Source: Circinella umbellata (Eukaryota > Mucoromycota > Mucoromycetes > Mucorales > Lichtheimiaceae). From it: a DNA stretch of 64,000 bases. The notes below the pieces were generated by a model. The model had not been told where the DNA came from. It made no database searches and saw only the letters and a program-made list of their open reading frames with translations. The stretch covers positions 434,001-498,000 of the forward strand of contig JAIWNF010000033.1 in NCBI GenBank assembly GCA_025093555.1, given 5' to 3'. Positions within the stretch are counted from its first letter, which is position 1; each line of letters starts with the position of its first letter. Both the position numbers and the translations under genes were made by a program. Shown piece by piece: positions 48,979 through 60,849 of this stretch.

Positions 48979-50811
48979 TCAATGGAAGAAAGTAGAGAGA
49001 CGTTTAGATTTTAAACGTGTTTTTTTCAAAGTTGATGAATTAGAGTTAGAGTCATTTGGCTGCACTGATTGCATTTGGGGTGGTATTTGATTTTGTTCTT
49101 TACGTGGTGAGTCGGGTACTTTGCTCCGTCGTCCTAAAGATGCGAAAAAATGACGTGGCGTTGATTTCGTCTTTGTTGGTGTATTATTATTATCTGTTTC
49201 ATGGCTTTTGTTGCTGCTAAAAATGCTTCCTGCTCCTTTTGGTAACTTCATACTCAAAGTTCTATGCACAGTGGAAGCACCAGGTCCATTCTTATCGTCT
49301 ACTGTTTTAGTTTCTTGGCGAATGTTACCGTTGCTTCGACGGCCTAATCTTAGGCTGGAGGTACGAATAGGTAAAATTCCACTTTTCGGTAATGGTTTTT
49401 TTTCGCTATCTTCTCTGCTGTTGTTAGATTTTGCTTTTCCTGCCATACGAGCGAGTAAACTAGTATTTTGTGATGTGGTACTAGTTGAATGCACAGAAGA
49501 AGTAGCTGTTACAGGGGAATTATATTCCAACGTCATCAAAGATGGCTGCTTCTTAAGTGGATGCTGTTGTGATTGCATTTTCTCCACTGGTTCTGATTTT
49601 TCTTCCTCTGGCTTTTCTGTTTCTTGTTTTTGTTTTTGTTTTTGTTTTTCTTGTCGCTGCTGTTGTTGTAGTAGTTCGGGTTGGGTAGTAGTGGTGGGAG
49701 TAGGATGAGGAGGTTGGAAAGATGTTTCACTTGCATCTGATGTAAGAGCTGTATCATCAGAACTATGTTCTTCACTGCTATCAATTTGACTACTGTTCTT
49801 GCTATGAACGGATCCACATGGTTGGTTTGGCAATTCTTCAGGCTTGGCATCGTTATTACTTTTTTGTTGTAAATGAATAACAGGCGCTCCTTCATTCTTT
49901 GTATCAAGCGATACTTCTTCAGATGGTGCTGATGGTGGCTCTTTTTGATAATCGTTACTGTTGTCTTTGTCCTCGCTGTCAGTGTCATGGATTAACAAAC
50001 TCTCCTCTTTGCCAACGGCCAATGAAGTCGTAACAGCATCGATCCCTTCTGATGTTGCTGTAGGACTGATAAATTTTTTTCCCTGTTCCTGTGCCTTCTT
50101 TGGGGTTTCAGTTACAGCAGTTAGTTGTCTTGGTTTTTCTGGTGTTATTTCCTTTTCATGTTGTGCAATAACAGATGGTCCTATATTCTTATTTTCTTCT
50201 TCTATTGGTAACTGTTGTTTCCCTTTTTCTTCGATGGTCGATGATGATTGTTGGTCATTTGTTTTTCTTAAGGTTTTTGTTTCAACTGTTTTATCATCAA
50301 GTTCATCATTTTTAGCTTTCATTGTATCTTTCAGTGTCACCGATTGGTGTGTGTCAATTATTAAAGATGAAGATAATGATGAAGCTGCACAATAAGATGC
50401 AGGCCCCTGCGCACTGGGCTGCTTTTGTTTTTGTTTTTCTTCTTGTGGCTGCTTCTGCTTCTGCAGATCTAGCGACACAAATACATTATTACTATTGTCG
50501 TTGTTCACAGCCCCATTAGTCAGTGGTTTTTTTATTGTTGTTGTTACTGCTGTTGAGGATGATGATTTTGTTGTATAGGACTTCAATAGAGCAACCGCGT
50601 CGTTGCTATTCAGAATAGTACCGACTGCTGTCACAGTAACAAAAACAATGATGCGAAGGGCTAATAAGATCATTGCAATGAATTGAATCATACGATTTTG
50701 ATGTTGTTTACTATTATTATTGCTGCTGCTATTGCCAAGTGTTGACAAAAAGTTTGGATGAATGGCCAATAAGGCCAAAAAGGCCAATAAAACCAAATCG
50801 AAAAAAAGCAT
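48979..50811 (-). CDS. Orphan single-exon protein: membrane N-terminus, long disordered tail
   Basis: A 610-codon uninterrupted ORF, unusual in a window where nearly every gene has introns. Residues 1-20 (MLFFDLVLLAFLALLAIHP) and about 42-65 (FIAMILLALRIIVFVTVTAV) are hydrophobic and could form two membrane helices or a signal anchor plus one helix. The rest is low complexity, rich in Ser, Lys, Glu, Gln and Thr, with Glu-Lys-Gln tracts. The C-terminal third becomes strongly basic and repeats a small motif: SSLRLGRRS (about 485-495) and ASLGRRSK (about 555), ending KSKRLSTFFH. I do not recognise a family. The length, the membrane start and the absence of stops argue for a real gene. The basic Ser/Arg motifs might be phosphorylation or 14-3-3 sites, which is inference. 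Confidence 0.7.
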   Translation of the reverse strand: MLFFDLVLLAFLALLAIHPNFLSTLGNSSSNNNSKQHQNRMIQFIAMILLALRIIVFVTVTAVGTILNSNDAVALLKSYTTKSSSSTAVTTTIKKPLTNGAVNNDNSNNVFVSLDLQKQKQPQEEKQKQKQPSAQGPASYCAASSLSSSLIIDTHQSVTLKDTMKAKNDELDDKTVETKTLRKTNDQQSSSTIEEKGKQQLPIEEENKNIGPSVIAQHEKEITPEKPRQLTAVTETPKKAQEQGKKFISPTATSEGIDAVTTSLAVGKEESLLIHDTDSEDKDNSNDYQKEPPSAPSEEVSLDTKNEGAPVIHLQQKSNNDAKPEELPNQPCGSVHSKNSSQIDSSEEHSSDDTALTSDASETSFQPPHPTPTTTTQPELLQQQQRQEKQKQKQKQETEKPEEEKSEPVEKMQSQQHPLKKQPSLMTLEYNSPVTATSSVHSTSTTSQNTSLLARMAGKAKSNNSREDSEKKPLPKSGILPIRTSSLRLGRRSNGNIRQETKTVDDKNGPGASTVHRTLSMKLPKGAGSIFSSNKSHETDNNNTPTKTKSTPRHFFASLGRRSKVPDSPRKEQNQIPPQMQSVQPNDSNSNSSTLKKTRLKSKRLSTFFH

Positions 50812-51127
50812 ATCTTTTTGATTATTATTTTCTTTTTTGTTTTGCGGAGAAGAAAATTGGGAAGGAAAAGAGAGAAGATGATGGAAAAAGAGTTAAATTT
50901 TTTCCAGGTAAAATTTTTATTTTATATCAAAAAAAAAAAAAAAAAAAAGAGGAGGTTTTTTTTTTCGTTTGCCAAGGTAAAAGGTAAAAAATAATTGCGG
51001 AGAGTTTGAAAAAAAAATAAGGAGGAGTATGATTCATTGTATTATGTGATTTTAATTGCGGAGGAGGAAGAGGAGGAGAGAGACGGGGGAGCATTGATTA
51101 GTTCCATGCAGTATTATGTGGTGTGTG
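50812..51127. other. Short spacer with a 20-base A run
   Basis: The upstream region of the orphan gene, purine-rich, with an A tract at 50929-50948. No gene seen. Confidence 0.5.
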
Positions 51128-53294
51128 TTACCTTGGAGATGCAACTCTTCTTTGCCTCTCTAAACATTTATCTACTAAATCTCCCCGGCTCAGTCTTCTT
51201 CCCTTTTGAACTTTAAGCTCGTTACGATACAAAAAATAGCTTGGCTCTTCACTTTTTCGTCGACTTCGATCATTACCAATAACATGCAATATAGGTGATG
51301 ATGCTTTATGGTGGGAATGATGAAGAAGCTTTTCTTGATCTTTAATCCCTGTATCACTAATACTACGAAGACCCAAGTATTTACGCCGTGATTTTCCAGA
51401 TCCAATAACTCGTTCTTCTAGATCATCGGGAATGACAATCATACCTGCTGCTACGCTTACACGACGACCAGATGGGTTCAAGATGTGTCTATCTGGTAGC
51501 ATATCGGTGGGTTGTCGCTCTCGGTTATCTCCTTCTAACTGATGATAATGCTGTGGGCTACTAATGCTGCTAGTGGGGTGATGTAATTGTTTCTGTGCTT
51601 CAATATCTGGAGTATTGGGTGCCTTAATCTCTTCGTCATATGATATACTTTGCTCTTGTGTTTCTTCTAACGCTAACCACTCATTACGATTTTTCGCCAA
51701 TTCCTCAACTAATGTTTCTGCTTTTGGGAACATAGCAGCAAAGATTTCAAAATATGGACTTACAACAAAATCTCCAAACTGTAAACCAATAGTCGTTTGC
51801 GTCACTTGATTCCTGTCCATGTTGGGTGACACTGGAAGTCCGTGCTCTTTTTCCAGTTCACCTTGACGGAAAAATTCCTCGCATACCAGATCCGACCACT
51901 TGCAGCAGATCGGCCATGGCCTGAGCGCATTGCTGATGTCTGCACCATGTAATATTATTTGACAAAGCATTTGTCTTTCTTTATAATCCAAGAATTTATC
52001 ACTATTATCATCAAAATCATCATCAAGTGGTGCCGATGGTGTTTCCTCTACTACCGCTGTTGCTCTTGCTGCTGATGAAAAAGATGTTGCTATTCTTTTT
52101 GTTGATGTGGATGGTGTTATAGTAGGTGGAGCTTCATTAAAGTAACTTTGTTGATCGAAATTTTGTAATGGACTTTTATCTCCCTTGGTTTCAAAAATAT
52201 CCTTCATTTGGCTGCATGAATCGGTTTGCGCGGATAAAGTACTGAGCATGCTATTATTTCCGGACGATGATGGTGTACTATTATGACGACTATTATCACA
52301 ACAACTATTATTATTATTATAGTTATAGTTATTGTGATTACAATTGTTATGATTATTAACATGTGATTTTATATGGTAACACGTTTTGTTTCCATTGTTG
52401 TCAGTGCCAGAATTAGCGGTAGTGGTAGAAATATCATTATTATTACTATTATTAATTAGAGTTGAGCTGCTTTCTTCACTACTGCTACTAGTAATAGAAC
52501 CGTTGTCACCTTGCTGTTGTTGAAGCTGTTCAGGATGTTCTTGCGCGACTATTTCCAATAAACTTGCCAAGTTCTCTTGTAATTCGTAATGAAAAACCAT
52601 ATCTGTTGATAAAATCATTTTAACAATTGATGTACGCATTTGATCCTCGGTTGTTGGTAATATTGTATGCTTGCTACTGACTCGTTCAACATTACGTAGC
52701 AATTTGTGCTTGGATATTAAATCCATAGCCAGTGTACATGAATAACTTTCCAGAACTGACTTGTTATTATATCGGATCGCCAGCTGCGTTTGTAAATTTA
52801 CTTGATAATTGTTGTTACACCCAGGCTAAACCCAATCCAAAAAAAAAATATGACCCGAAATAGCGTATTTAGCACCATTTGTAAAATCGAGAGAAAAAAA
52901 AACTATAGACTTATCCCCCGCTAAAGATAAAAAGAAAAAAAAATCCAAAAACACTTACATGACCGATATCGTGACACAAAGCAGCAATGAATAATGCGGC
53001 CACATCAATACGTGATAAATAACTTAATACATCAAATTGAAAGAGCATATGATATATCACTATAGCTACGTCTGCTGCATGGTAAAATGAGTGGTATGGA
53101 TTAACATGATAACCGAGATCAACATCGATTAAAAAATCCAGGAATTCAGAAGGTGTAATGTCGAGCGTTCGGTATACTCCAAGGCGTTCTGCGTAACCGA
53201 GCAGCATCCCATAAATTACTGCTCGAGGTTTATCCAAAAGTGTGAATTCGAGTGAATATGTATACGGCTCTTTGGGATCAGATATCTTTAGCAT
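51128..53294 (-). CDS. Class I 3',5'-cyclic-nucleotide phosphodiesterase with low-complexity insert
   Basis: Hydrolyses cAMP or cGMP to the 5'-monophosphate and so damps cyclic-nucleotide signalling. The exon from 53294 to about 52960 has the HD-type metal site: YHVNPYHSFYHAADVAIVIY and ALCHDIGH, continued across an intron as PGCNNNYQV (about 52830). The third metal ligand is in CQIILHGADISNALRPW (about 51965-51915), followed by PNMDRNQVTQTTIGLQFGDF. Between these, about 150 residues (52560-52030) are Asn/Ser/Thr/Gln-rich low complexity, an insert inside the catalytic domain. The C-terminal 200 residues are basic and disordered, with the stop at 51128. The 53294 Met follows a TTTTAG acceptor, so a 5' exon is likely. 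A candidate starts at 53537 (MLILRHNNLSVEDLFQIES, donor GTGAGG) and joins in frame. Confidence 0.88.
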
Positions 53295-53865
53295 TTTCTA
53301 AAAAAAATAAGCACAACATTTATATCAAGTTTAATTTACAGCATTATAATTAAAGGGCATAAATAAATATATAAGTTGTTTGGATTCCACGATAACACAT
53401 TCTTTGTTTTCCAACCATGATTTGCCTTCTCCTTTTATAACACATAAACAACCCACGATTCAAAGGTTATTGATCCTCACACTTTCGATCTGGAATAGGT
53501 CTTCCACAGACAAGTTGTTATGTCGTAATATAAGCATAAGGAGAAAAGCTCTACACGCGACAGGTTTTAAGTAGAGAAAAAAAAGGGATAAATAAAAAAA
53601 AGGAGGAGAAAGGATATATATAAAAATAGCTATAATATATAATGAACAATAAGTTATATAGTAGAATATTAATTAATAAAGAGTAATGATATAAAATATC
53701 TGTGTGAAAAGTATGCAAGCCATTTTTTAAAAAAAAAGATCACGAAAAATTTATCTGCTGGGATCATGCGAACGAATATGTTTTAATTGTACATGGGTTG
53801 ACGAGGGAAAAAAACGAGGAAGAGAGGATTTTTATTATTCTTCTTTATTATTATAGTTATTATTA
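53295..53865. other. Upstream region of the phosphodiesterase, probable extra 5' exon
   Basis: It contains the candidate first exon 53537 to about 53481 described under the phosphodiesterase, and the 3' end region of SCC3. The rest is AT-rich and without signal. Confidence 0.4.
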
Positions 53866-56800
53866 TTACTGTTGTTGTTGTTGAGCAGCACGTTGATTAT
53901 CATAACGAAGGCCTTTCTTTCTAAGAATCATATCGATATCTTTAATATAAGTGTTGTAAGCATCCCATTCCTTTTCTCCTTGTTCCACAGTTAATTCAAG
54001 TTCGTGCAAACATTTTTCAGCATGCTTATGTCTATTTTGTTAATGCAGAAAATAAAAATAAAAGTCAGCTTCCTCTTTCTTATTATTTTTTTTTACCCTC
54101 TCTTTTTTGTCTCACATTTTTGCTACATCTCGAGCTCGACTCAATGGCTTAACCAATATATTCAATACTCGGAAAAACTTTAAAGCAACCCCCATCTCAG
54201 CAGAATTACGATTGTTTTTATGTTCGGCTGCTTTCTTGAGAGCGAAGCTAATACCGTCAATATGAATGCTTTCACAAATCACATGTGGTGCCACGTGGTG
54301 TGCAGGGTCTTGATCGGCAGTGTGAAGCGTTTGAGCAACCAATCGAGCAAATGGTAGAACCTTATCAACGGATCGTGGTGTTTGATTAACGTGTGACTCG
54401 AATGCCTTTTTCAAAAATATGGATTGTTTATATACATTTACATACAAATATCATATACAACATAAAAACGCACCCATCATAACAACCCCTCTCAAATTCA
54501 CTGCTTCCCCCCATGTATTGAAATACTTTTTTAAACATGTAAATATTACCTGTTTAAGGATACCGTTGTACATTCTACAAATCTTCTCGGCCTGGCTATC
54601 ATTACCGATTAAATCTTTCTTGGTTTCTTGAATCAATGCCTTGATGATATCATCTGCATCTGGTTCAAGATGCCCATATTCAGCTGCAATAGGAATAATG
54701 TATTTGTAATCAAGCACTTTGGCAGTAATTGCGCGAGCAACGTTGGCTACTAACTCTACACCAGCATATTCGACTGTTTCATCTGTGTCATCGTCAAGTT
54801 CATCCACCTCATCACTGTCGTCTTTATCTTTTATACCCTTCTTTAATCCATCTTGCCATTTTTCAAGCTCTGAAATAATATAATGTTCACACTCTTGTTG
54901 AACATTATCCGGGCATGAAAGATACATTGAATCAAGTCCATTGGTGGCGAAGAGATCACTTGAAAAAATCCAATACAAATCCATCAGAATACCAAAAGCC
55001 TAGAAATCCATTATCCTCTTCAAATTAGTAACATAGTATAGGTATAATATATTGAAGTTAAAAAAAATAGCTTACAGTCGACTTGACAGCAGTAAGAGGT
55101 GTAATATCAGCCAAGGTGACTAGAGAAGTAAACTTTTCCAATATCCAATCACGATGTCGTTCTATTTTACCAACAGCTACCCTTCCAGCTTCTTTCAGGT
55201 CTGGATCGACTGATACACGCTCACATTTCCAAACCATGTAACGGAAAAGGATGGCCATGGCCGATAAACTACTTTGCTTTTCATTTTGATACCCGTAAGC
55301 TGCCCGATCAACAAACTGTCCCACGAGTTCCGTAATATCTTCATCCATATCTTCGGATTCTTCCATCATGTCAGTAATATCAATAAAGTTGATTAGTTGA
55401 TCGAGGCGGAGAAGACTGATGGTGGTTGCATGAATATCATCAGTATCAAACCGAGCAGTAGCAATATCCTGAAAATAAGATAATTAGTAACTCTAAATTG
55501 AAATTAAGCATCAAGGTTGGGACAATTTATTTGTATATATTTATTTACCTTTCCACGACAAGCATCGCGCACTTGTGCAGTAACACGTTCCATCAATTCA
55601 GGGAACTGACGATCATTCACGTCTGCCAAAAGATCCACCTTGAACATGTGATGCAGAGATTCTGCACAGTCCTGTAATAATTCAGGTAAGGTAGCACCAA
55701 CATAAACTTTAATTACAATTTGTAAAAGTTCCTCATATTCCTATATAACAATTCATTTTAGTATATTTTTTTTTTTAATTATGCCAAAATAAGTCCATGC
55801 TAGTCACCTTTCATCCCCTTCCCCACTAAAATATCCATACCTTTTGCATTCGTAACTCTGCATAAACGTTAATATTCATCAATTGTGGTATACTAATAAG
55901 TTTCACTAATTTGCTTGTGCTATCATTATACTTTGTAAGTAAACGAGGCAATACTTCAACCAAATAACGTGAAATTGTACTACGATTGCTTTCCAATTGC
56001 GCTTCATCCTAAGTAAAGAAAAAAAAAAGAAACAAATGTGCGTTATTATGGTGTTGAAAATTTTAGTGGCAATGTCACAATGTAAACACAAAAGATACAT
56101 ACAGCAGCCTTTTTTTTATCTTTGACCTGTTCGAAACCTCTTTCTGTGATTAATTTAAGAGATGTAGCAAACACCTTGATAAGAACTGTCTCTTCCTCTT
56201 CTGATAATCGATAATATTCTTCGACTGGTGACAAACTGGCTTGACCGGCCGTATCAAATACTTCATCTTGCTGACGTGAGCTTGAATGATCCCGTGCCAA
56301 ATACTGAGCCAAACTTTTATAATTCTGTACGCATTTTAAAGCATTAAAAAACCATTAATTTCTATATAAAAATCAAAAGTACGAAAAAGGAAAAGGAAAA
56401 AATCAATCACAAACTGACCTGCAGTACTGGCATTTGACTCCACAGAGCTTCAACTGCATTTACCACCAATTGATCGTTATTTTCTTTAGAGACTGCTGAA
56501 TCTAAAGAATCATCCACTTCATTCAAACTATCAACCGTTGTGTTTTTTCTGGATTTTTCACCTACAACTCGCTCAGCTAAGAATGAGGCAAGACACTTGA
56601 ATGAAATCCATGTTTTTTCCACTTCTGTAGTAGCTGTTGTCATTGTTCCTTGGTCAGCTCCGTTAGATACTGTGTTAACATTCATTGCTTCAAGTGCCTT
56701 TTCTGTTTCTTCCATCATTGGATCAAATACATTAGCTTCCATCACTGTCTTAACGAAAGGTGCCACAGTCTTTTGAAGTCGTTCATTATCAAAGAATACA

Positions 56801-59009
56801 AGGCTCATCAATTCATCTCGACCTTCATCACTGATCCATTCGTTGTTATATCGGAATAAGATATAACACAATTCGATACCATGAAGTCGTACAGAAAGGT
56901 CGATATCATATAGCGCGATCTCTTCCACACGAGACTTGAATCGAATGGTAAAACTTTCAAGTTTTTCAACAATAGATTCAACTTGATAAAGTCGTGCAAT
57001 GGCTTTTAAAGCTTCAGATCGAACAGATGCACTCTAATTAAATTGATATGTTTTACATGCTACTGTGTGAGCGAAGGCTTTTTGTATTTCAATCGAATAC
57101 ATAGGTATATGTATAACATGGATGAAATAATGTGCAAAAAAATATTACCGAATCATTGAGTGCCCAACCGAAATGACGGAGATAAACATTATCAGTATAA
57201 TGGGATGAATATTGCTGAATCCATACACAAAGTTCCTTAATACATTCGGTCCGAATTACTGATTCCACATCTCTTGATCGATGAAGAAATACACTAAAAT
57301 AAAATAATCAAAAGTTTGGAATTACTAATTCACTTTTTTATTACTATTACTCTCATGATAACATGCCATTTTTTTCTTACCCATCAAAGAAATCCTTCAT
57401 ATATTCGTGTAAATCATCCTTTTTTCGAGTTAAGGTCTTTGCTCGTTGTTCAAGCATTCGTTTCTTTTCAGCATTTCGACCGCGGCTTGCTTTACGTTCA
57501 TTTTCAATCTTCAATTGTCGGTTAACTACTTGAAGTTCACTGTCGATCTTATCAGCAAAAGTACAAAGTGATTTATTAACGCGGAAAGATAAGATGGTGG
57601 CAGTATGTCGGAAGGGACGATATACTGAGCTATATAGTAAGAGTTCAAAATTATATGAGTCATTACAGTCCATTGCTCTGCCTGTTACGTTTCTTTCTCC
57701 AAAAGTACCCTTATCAGCAATACCTTGACATAGTTGTCAACCAATTTTGTAGCGTTTCAGTAAATAATCCATCATAAATAATTTCGTGTTGACATGATTC
57801 CACCATATATGCAAAGAAATTAAGAATGTTTCGTTTAAGGATTCTTCCTGTCTTGGATTTGGAAATAACCGGGTATTCTGGTTGTGGAAGCTGCAATATA
57901 AATAATCAATTATTCAATTTAGTTGTAAAGAAACCAAATTTCATCCATGCCATGTCTTTTTTCCCTTATTTTAAATTTTACCTTGGCAAGTTCTTCTTGT
58001 AATTCTTGTAAGACGTCAATTGCAATTTCATCCTTGCGGAAAGCATCTTCTGTTACAGCAGTCATACAACCACATCCCTAAAAAAACTACAAGTTAGAAT
58101 ATCCATTTTACAGGTCATTAAAATTACTATCATTATTTCATTTTTACCCGGATAATAAAGTTCACCAAACTTCGTAAAGCATTAGCTTTATCTTTACGAT
58201 AGCGGTCAACCCATGCTGTGGCTATTTCTTCAATATCTGCATCCGAAGCTGACACTTGATCTATGTACCCCACATGTAACAAAAAGAATCATGTATTGAT
58301 CCATTTAATATTAGTTAAGATACTCACATACACATCACTTTTTTTTTCAGAATATGATCATTTTACCATATAATGTGTCATTTTCATCCGCAGGAATATG
58401 TTCCAAGAGCTGACTATCGTGTGTAATTGAAACTTCAGTGGGTGAAACAGCCGATTTTTTTTTACGTTGTTTACGTGTTGATTGTGTTCCATTTCGTTTT
58501 TCCGATGATTTGGTTGTCTTTCGTCGTTTATTTGAACTAATCTCAACTTCACTATCACTTTCCTCAGAATCACTTGCATTATTTTCTGATTCTGATTCTT
58601 GTTCATTTGTTGCTACTATTTCATCATGGTTTCGTCTCGTCGATCGTTTTCCTAAAAAATCAGAATAAGAATCATCCACAACCATAAAAAAAGTTTAAAA
58701 TAAAGAGTTTAGTAATTTAAAGTAACGATAATAATGTATTTTTATTATTACCCCTTTTTTTATAAGTCTACATGACAAAATTCTCTTTTTTTTTACCTTT
58801 TTGTTGTGCAAACATTTCTGCTACATTTCGACTTTGACGAGGTTGTCTTGCTGCGCGTTTGGCAGGTTCCTAAAATTAAGAAGAAAAAACACAAACAATA
58901 TAGAGTAAATATAGTTAATATTTAGAGCGCTGTGACATTATTTAATATTTAAAAAATAATTTACTTTTTCTTTTGAGGCATTTGCTCTTGTAGTTGATTT
59001 AGGGGGCAT
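53866..59009 (-). CDS. SCC3: Cohesin subunit SCC3/STAG
   Basis: HEAT-repeat subunit of cohesin that binds the kleisin Scc1 and DNA. The start at 59009 (MPPKSTTRANASKEKEPAKR) opens a basic N-terminus, then an acidic Ser/Glu block (about 58620-58540). The STAG domain begins near 58260 with VSASDADIEEIATAWVDRYR and continues in NALRSLVNFIIRGCGC, KRNILNFFAYMVESCQHE and TATILSFRVNKSL. The stromalin conservative domain follows: GVFLHRSRDVESVIRTECIK (about 57300) and YLRHFGWALNDSSASVRSEA (about 57190). The remaining exons are helical (RLHGIELCYILFRYNNEWIS and on). The C-terminus is KKGLRYDNQRAAQQQQQ with the stop at 53866. About 15 exons, and a length of roughly 1,250 residues is normal for fungal Scc3. 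Expected to be essential and constitutively expressed. Confidence 0.94.
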
Positions 59010-60225
59010 GGTTCATAAAAAAAAATGGAAAACAGCGTGTAAAGAAAGAGAAACGTTAAAAAAAAGGAACGCGAATCGCGTTCTCTCTTTTTTTCTTTTT
59101 ACGCGTTGATTAAATTTGAATCACTCCGATAAGTAAACGGTTGATCTTATGTGTATGTGAATTTGACTAGAATAAAAGATATTAAAAATACTATTACCAA
59201 ATGTACAGTATTTTATTGTGAATTTTATATTTCTGTAATATATAACATTTACATATAACATAACAAGTAATAAATAATACCATAAAGAAATCACAATGAA
59301 TATATTCAAAAACTATAACAATAACACGGGACTCTACATTAAGAATTGCTACGGGCACCCCACAAATCAAAAGTTGTCAAACAAGTTCTTGGACCTTGTG
59401 AACTATAGTACCTGCGTTATCAACACCAATAGCGCCTATGTGACAGCTTATATATATTATTAGAGGTATACATTTTTTCTTGTTTGTCTTGTCTTCATGA
59501 TATGAACTACATCTCCCACTTGTGTACAACATAACGATAGTTTGTAATTCATAAAAAGTTGAGCTGCTAATATAAGTTTCATAAACATTTTTAAGTTATA
59601 TAACGATAATAACTGTATATATAGTATATAAATGGCTGGATACGGCATAATATTATATCAGATTGTTATGTATCTTTGAAAAAATGTAAAAGTGGGCTGT
59701 CCGTAAGCATTGAAGTTACCTAATATGGTATATTTTTGGTGTGTCCGTAGCAAACCTCCTTTTTATTAACTACCATATTAGCAATAAGATCAGCGTTTTA
59801 TTTAGAATAGTTGCTCTTAGACTCATTTTTCTAAGATCTACTCCCTAAACCGTTAGTACTAAAGCAGCTATTACCAAAGGTTGTAAACCAACGACGATGT
59901 TTATTACGTCGGATTTATTACAAGAGACTATTATTTTTTAGTAAATCGACATCGTAATTGAGAGAATATTTTGTAGTATAATCTAAATGGTTGAACTAGA
60001 GAAGACACTATACTATTTATATAATTAACGTGCTAAAAAAACAGTGTTTTTCTTGGGTCAGTATAAATTAATCTTGTTTATCGGATACAATTAGTAAGAA
60101 TAGCTCATTGTCCACTATTAGCTATATTTATATAGCTGAATTTTAGTTTATCACTATGTTGATTTTGCGACGACTTTGCTCTTATATTATAGTAGCTTAG
60201 ATGCTCTCATGACCAGATCACTATA
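59010..60225. other. Intergenic region upstream of SCC3
   Basis: About 1.2 kb, AT-rich. A perfect 11-bp inverted repeat (ctaatatggta 59720-59730, complement 59771-59781) is the only structure noted. No gene seen. Confidence 0.45.
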
Positions 60226-60849
60226 TCAAGTAAGAATTATTTTAGGCTTATCAAGATCAACCCAACAATCCCAAAGGCCTCCATTTTTTCTAATCAACAA
60301 GCCCAATAAGTAGCAAAAGTAGGATAAAAGAAAACTAAAGTCAAGTATTCCCGAGATTATTAATGTTTTGGGATTAGCAAAATGCTCCAAAGCCGTGATT
60401 GATAATGAAAAATAAGATGAAGGCAACACTTTTTCTACATGCTTCCTCGAACATAGATAAGTAAAGTACAATCCAGTTAACAAGACCACTATTCTCCTAA
60501 GACACCAAAGCCCGATATCGTCATACGGAATATTTGGGACACCACTTTTAAAAAAAGCTCGAGTGACTCTTGACAATGCTACAAATATTTAAGCTTGGAT
60601 CTTACTTGAAGGATCAGTAATATTTTCCCTACTCAACACATCTTGCAACGTGATGAGATGAACCAGCGGGATATTGAATCTTGCAATATAAGGCTGTAAA
60701 ACTACACCATACAAGACTCTTATGATGTAATCTACAGCAACGAAAACGTATTCAATTAGAAATAGAGACACAAAAGTAAGGCAACAACAATGTACACCTC
60801 TGCCATTGGAAATACTCTGAAACACCTTTTTGATCCGAAAATTTGGCAT
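60226..60849 (-). pseudogene. Multi-helix membrane-protein ORF split by one stop codon
   Basis: Two minus-strand ORFs in the same frame, 60849-60589 and 60588-60226, are separated only by a TAA at 60589-60591. Together they give about 207 residues with at least four hydrophobic stretches: VHCCCLTFVSLFLIEYVFVA, RIVVLLTGLYFTYLC, SFLLSYFCYLLGLLI and a shorter one. The Met at 60849 follows an ATAG that could be a splice acceptor, so more exons may lie to the right. A good donor (GTAAGA, 60602) and a TAG 27 nt on would remove the stop in frame, but 27 nt is very short for an intron. I do not recognise a family. It may be a dying gene or a chance open frame. Confidence 0.35.

Noticed and set aside
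49208..50519. Several plus-strand ORFs opposite the orphan gene
   Set aside because: They are complements of its low-complexity Ser/Gln/Glu codons (Cys/Phe/Ser-rich shadows).
59720..59781. 11-bp perfect inverted repeat ctaatatggta, with a repeated tgtccgta word nearby
   Set aside because: Arms too short and AT-rich to distinguish from chance; no target duplication.
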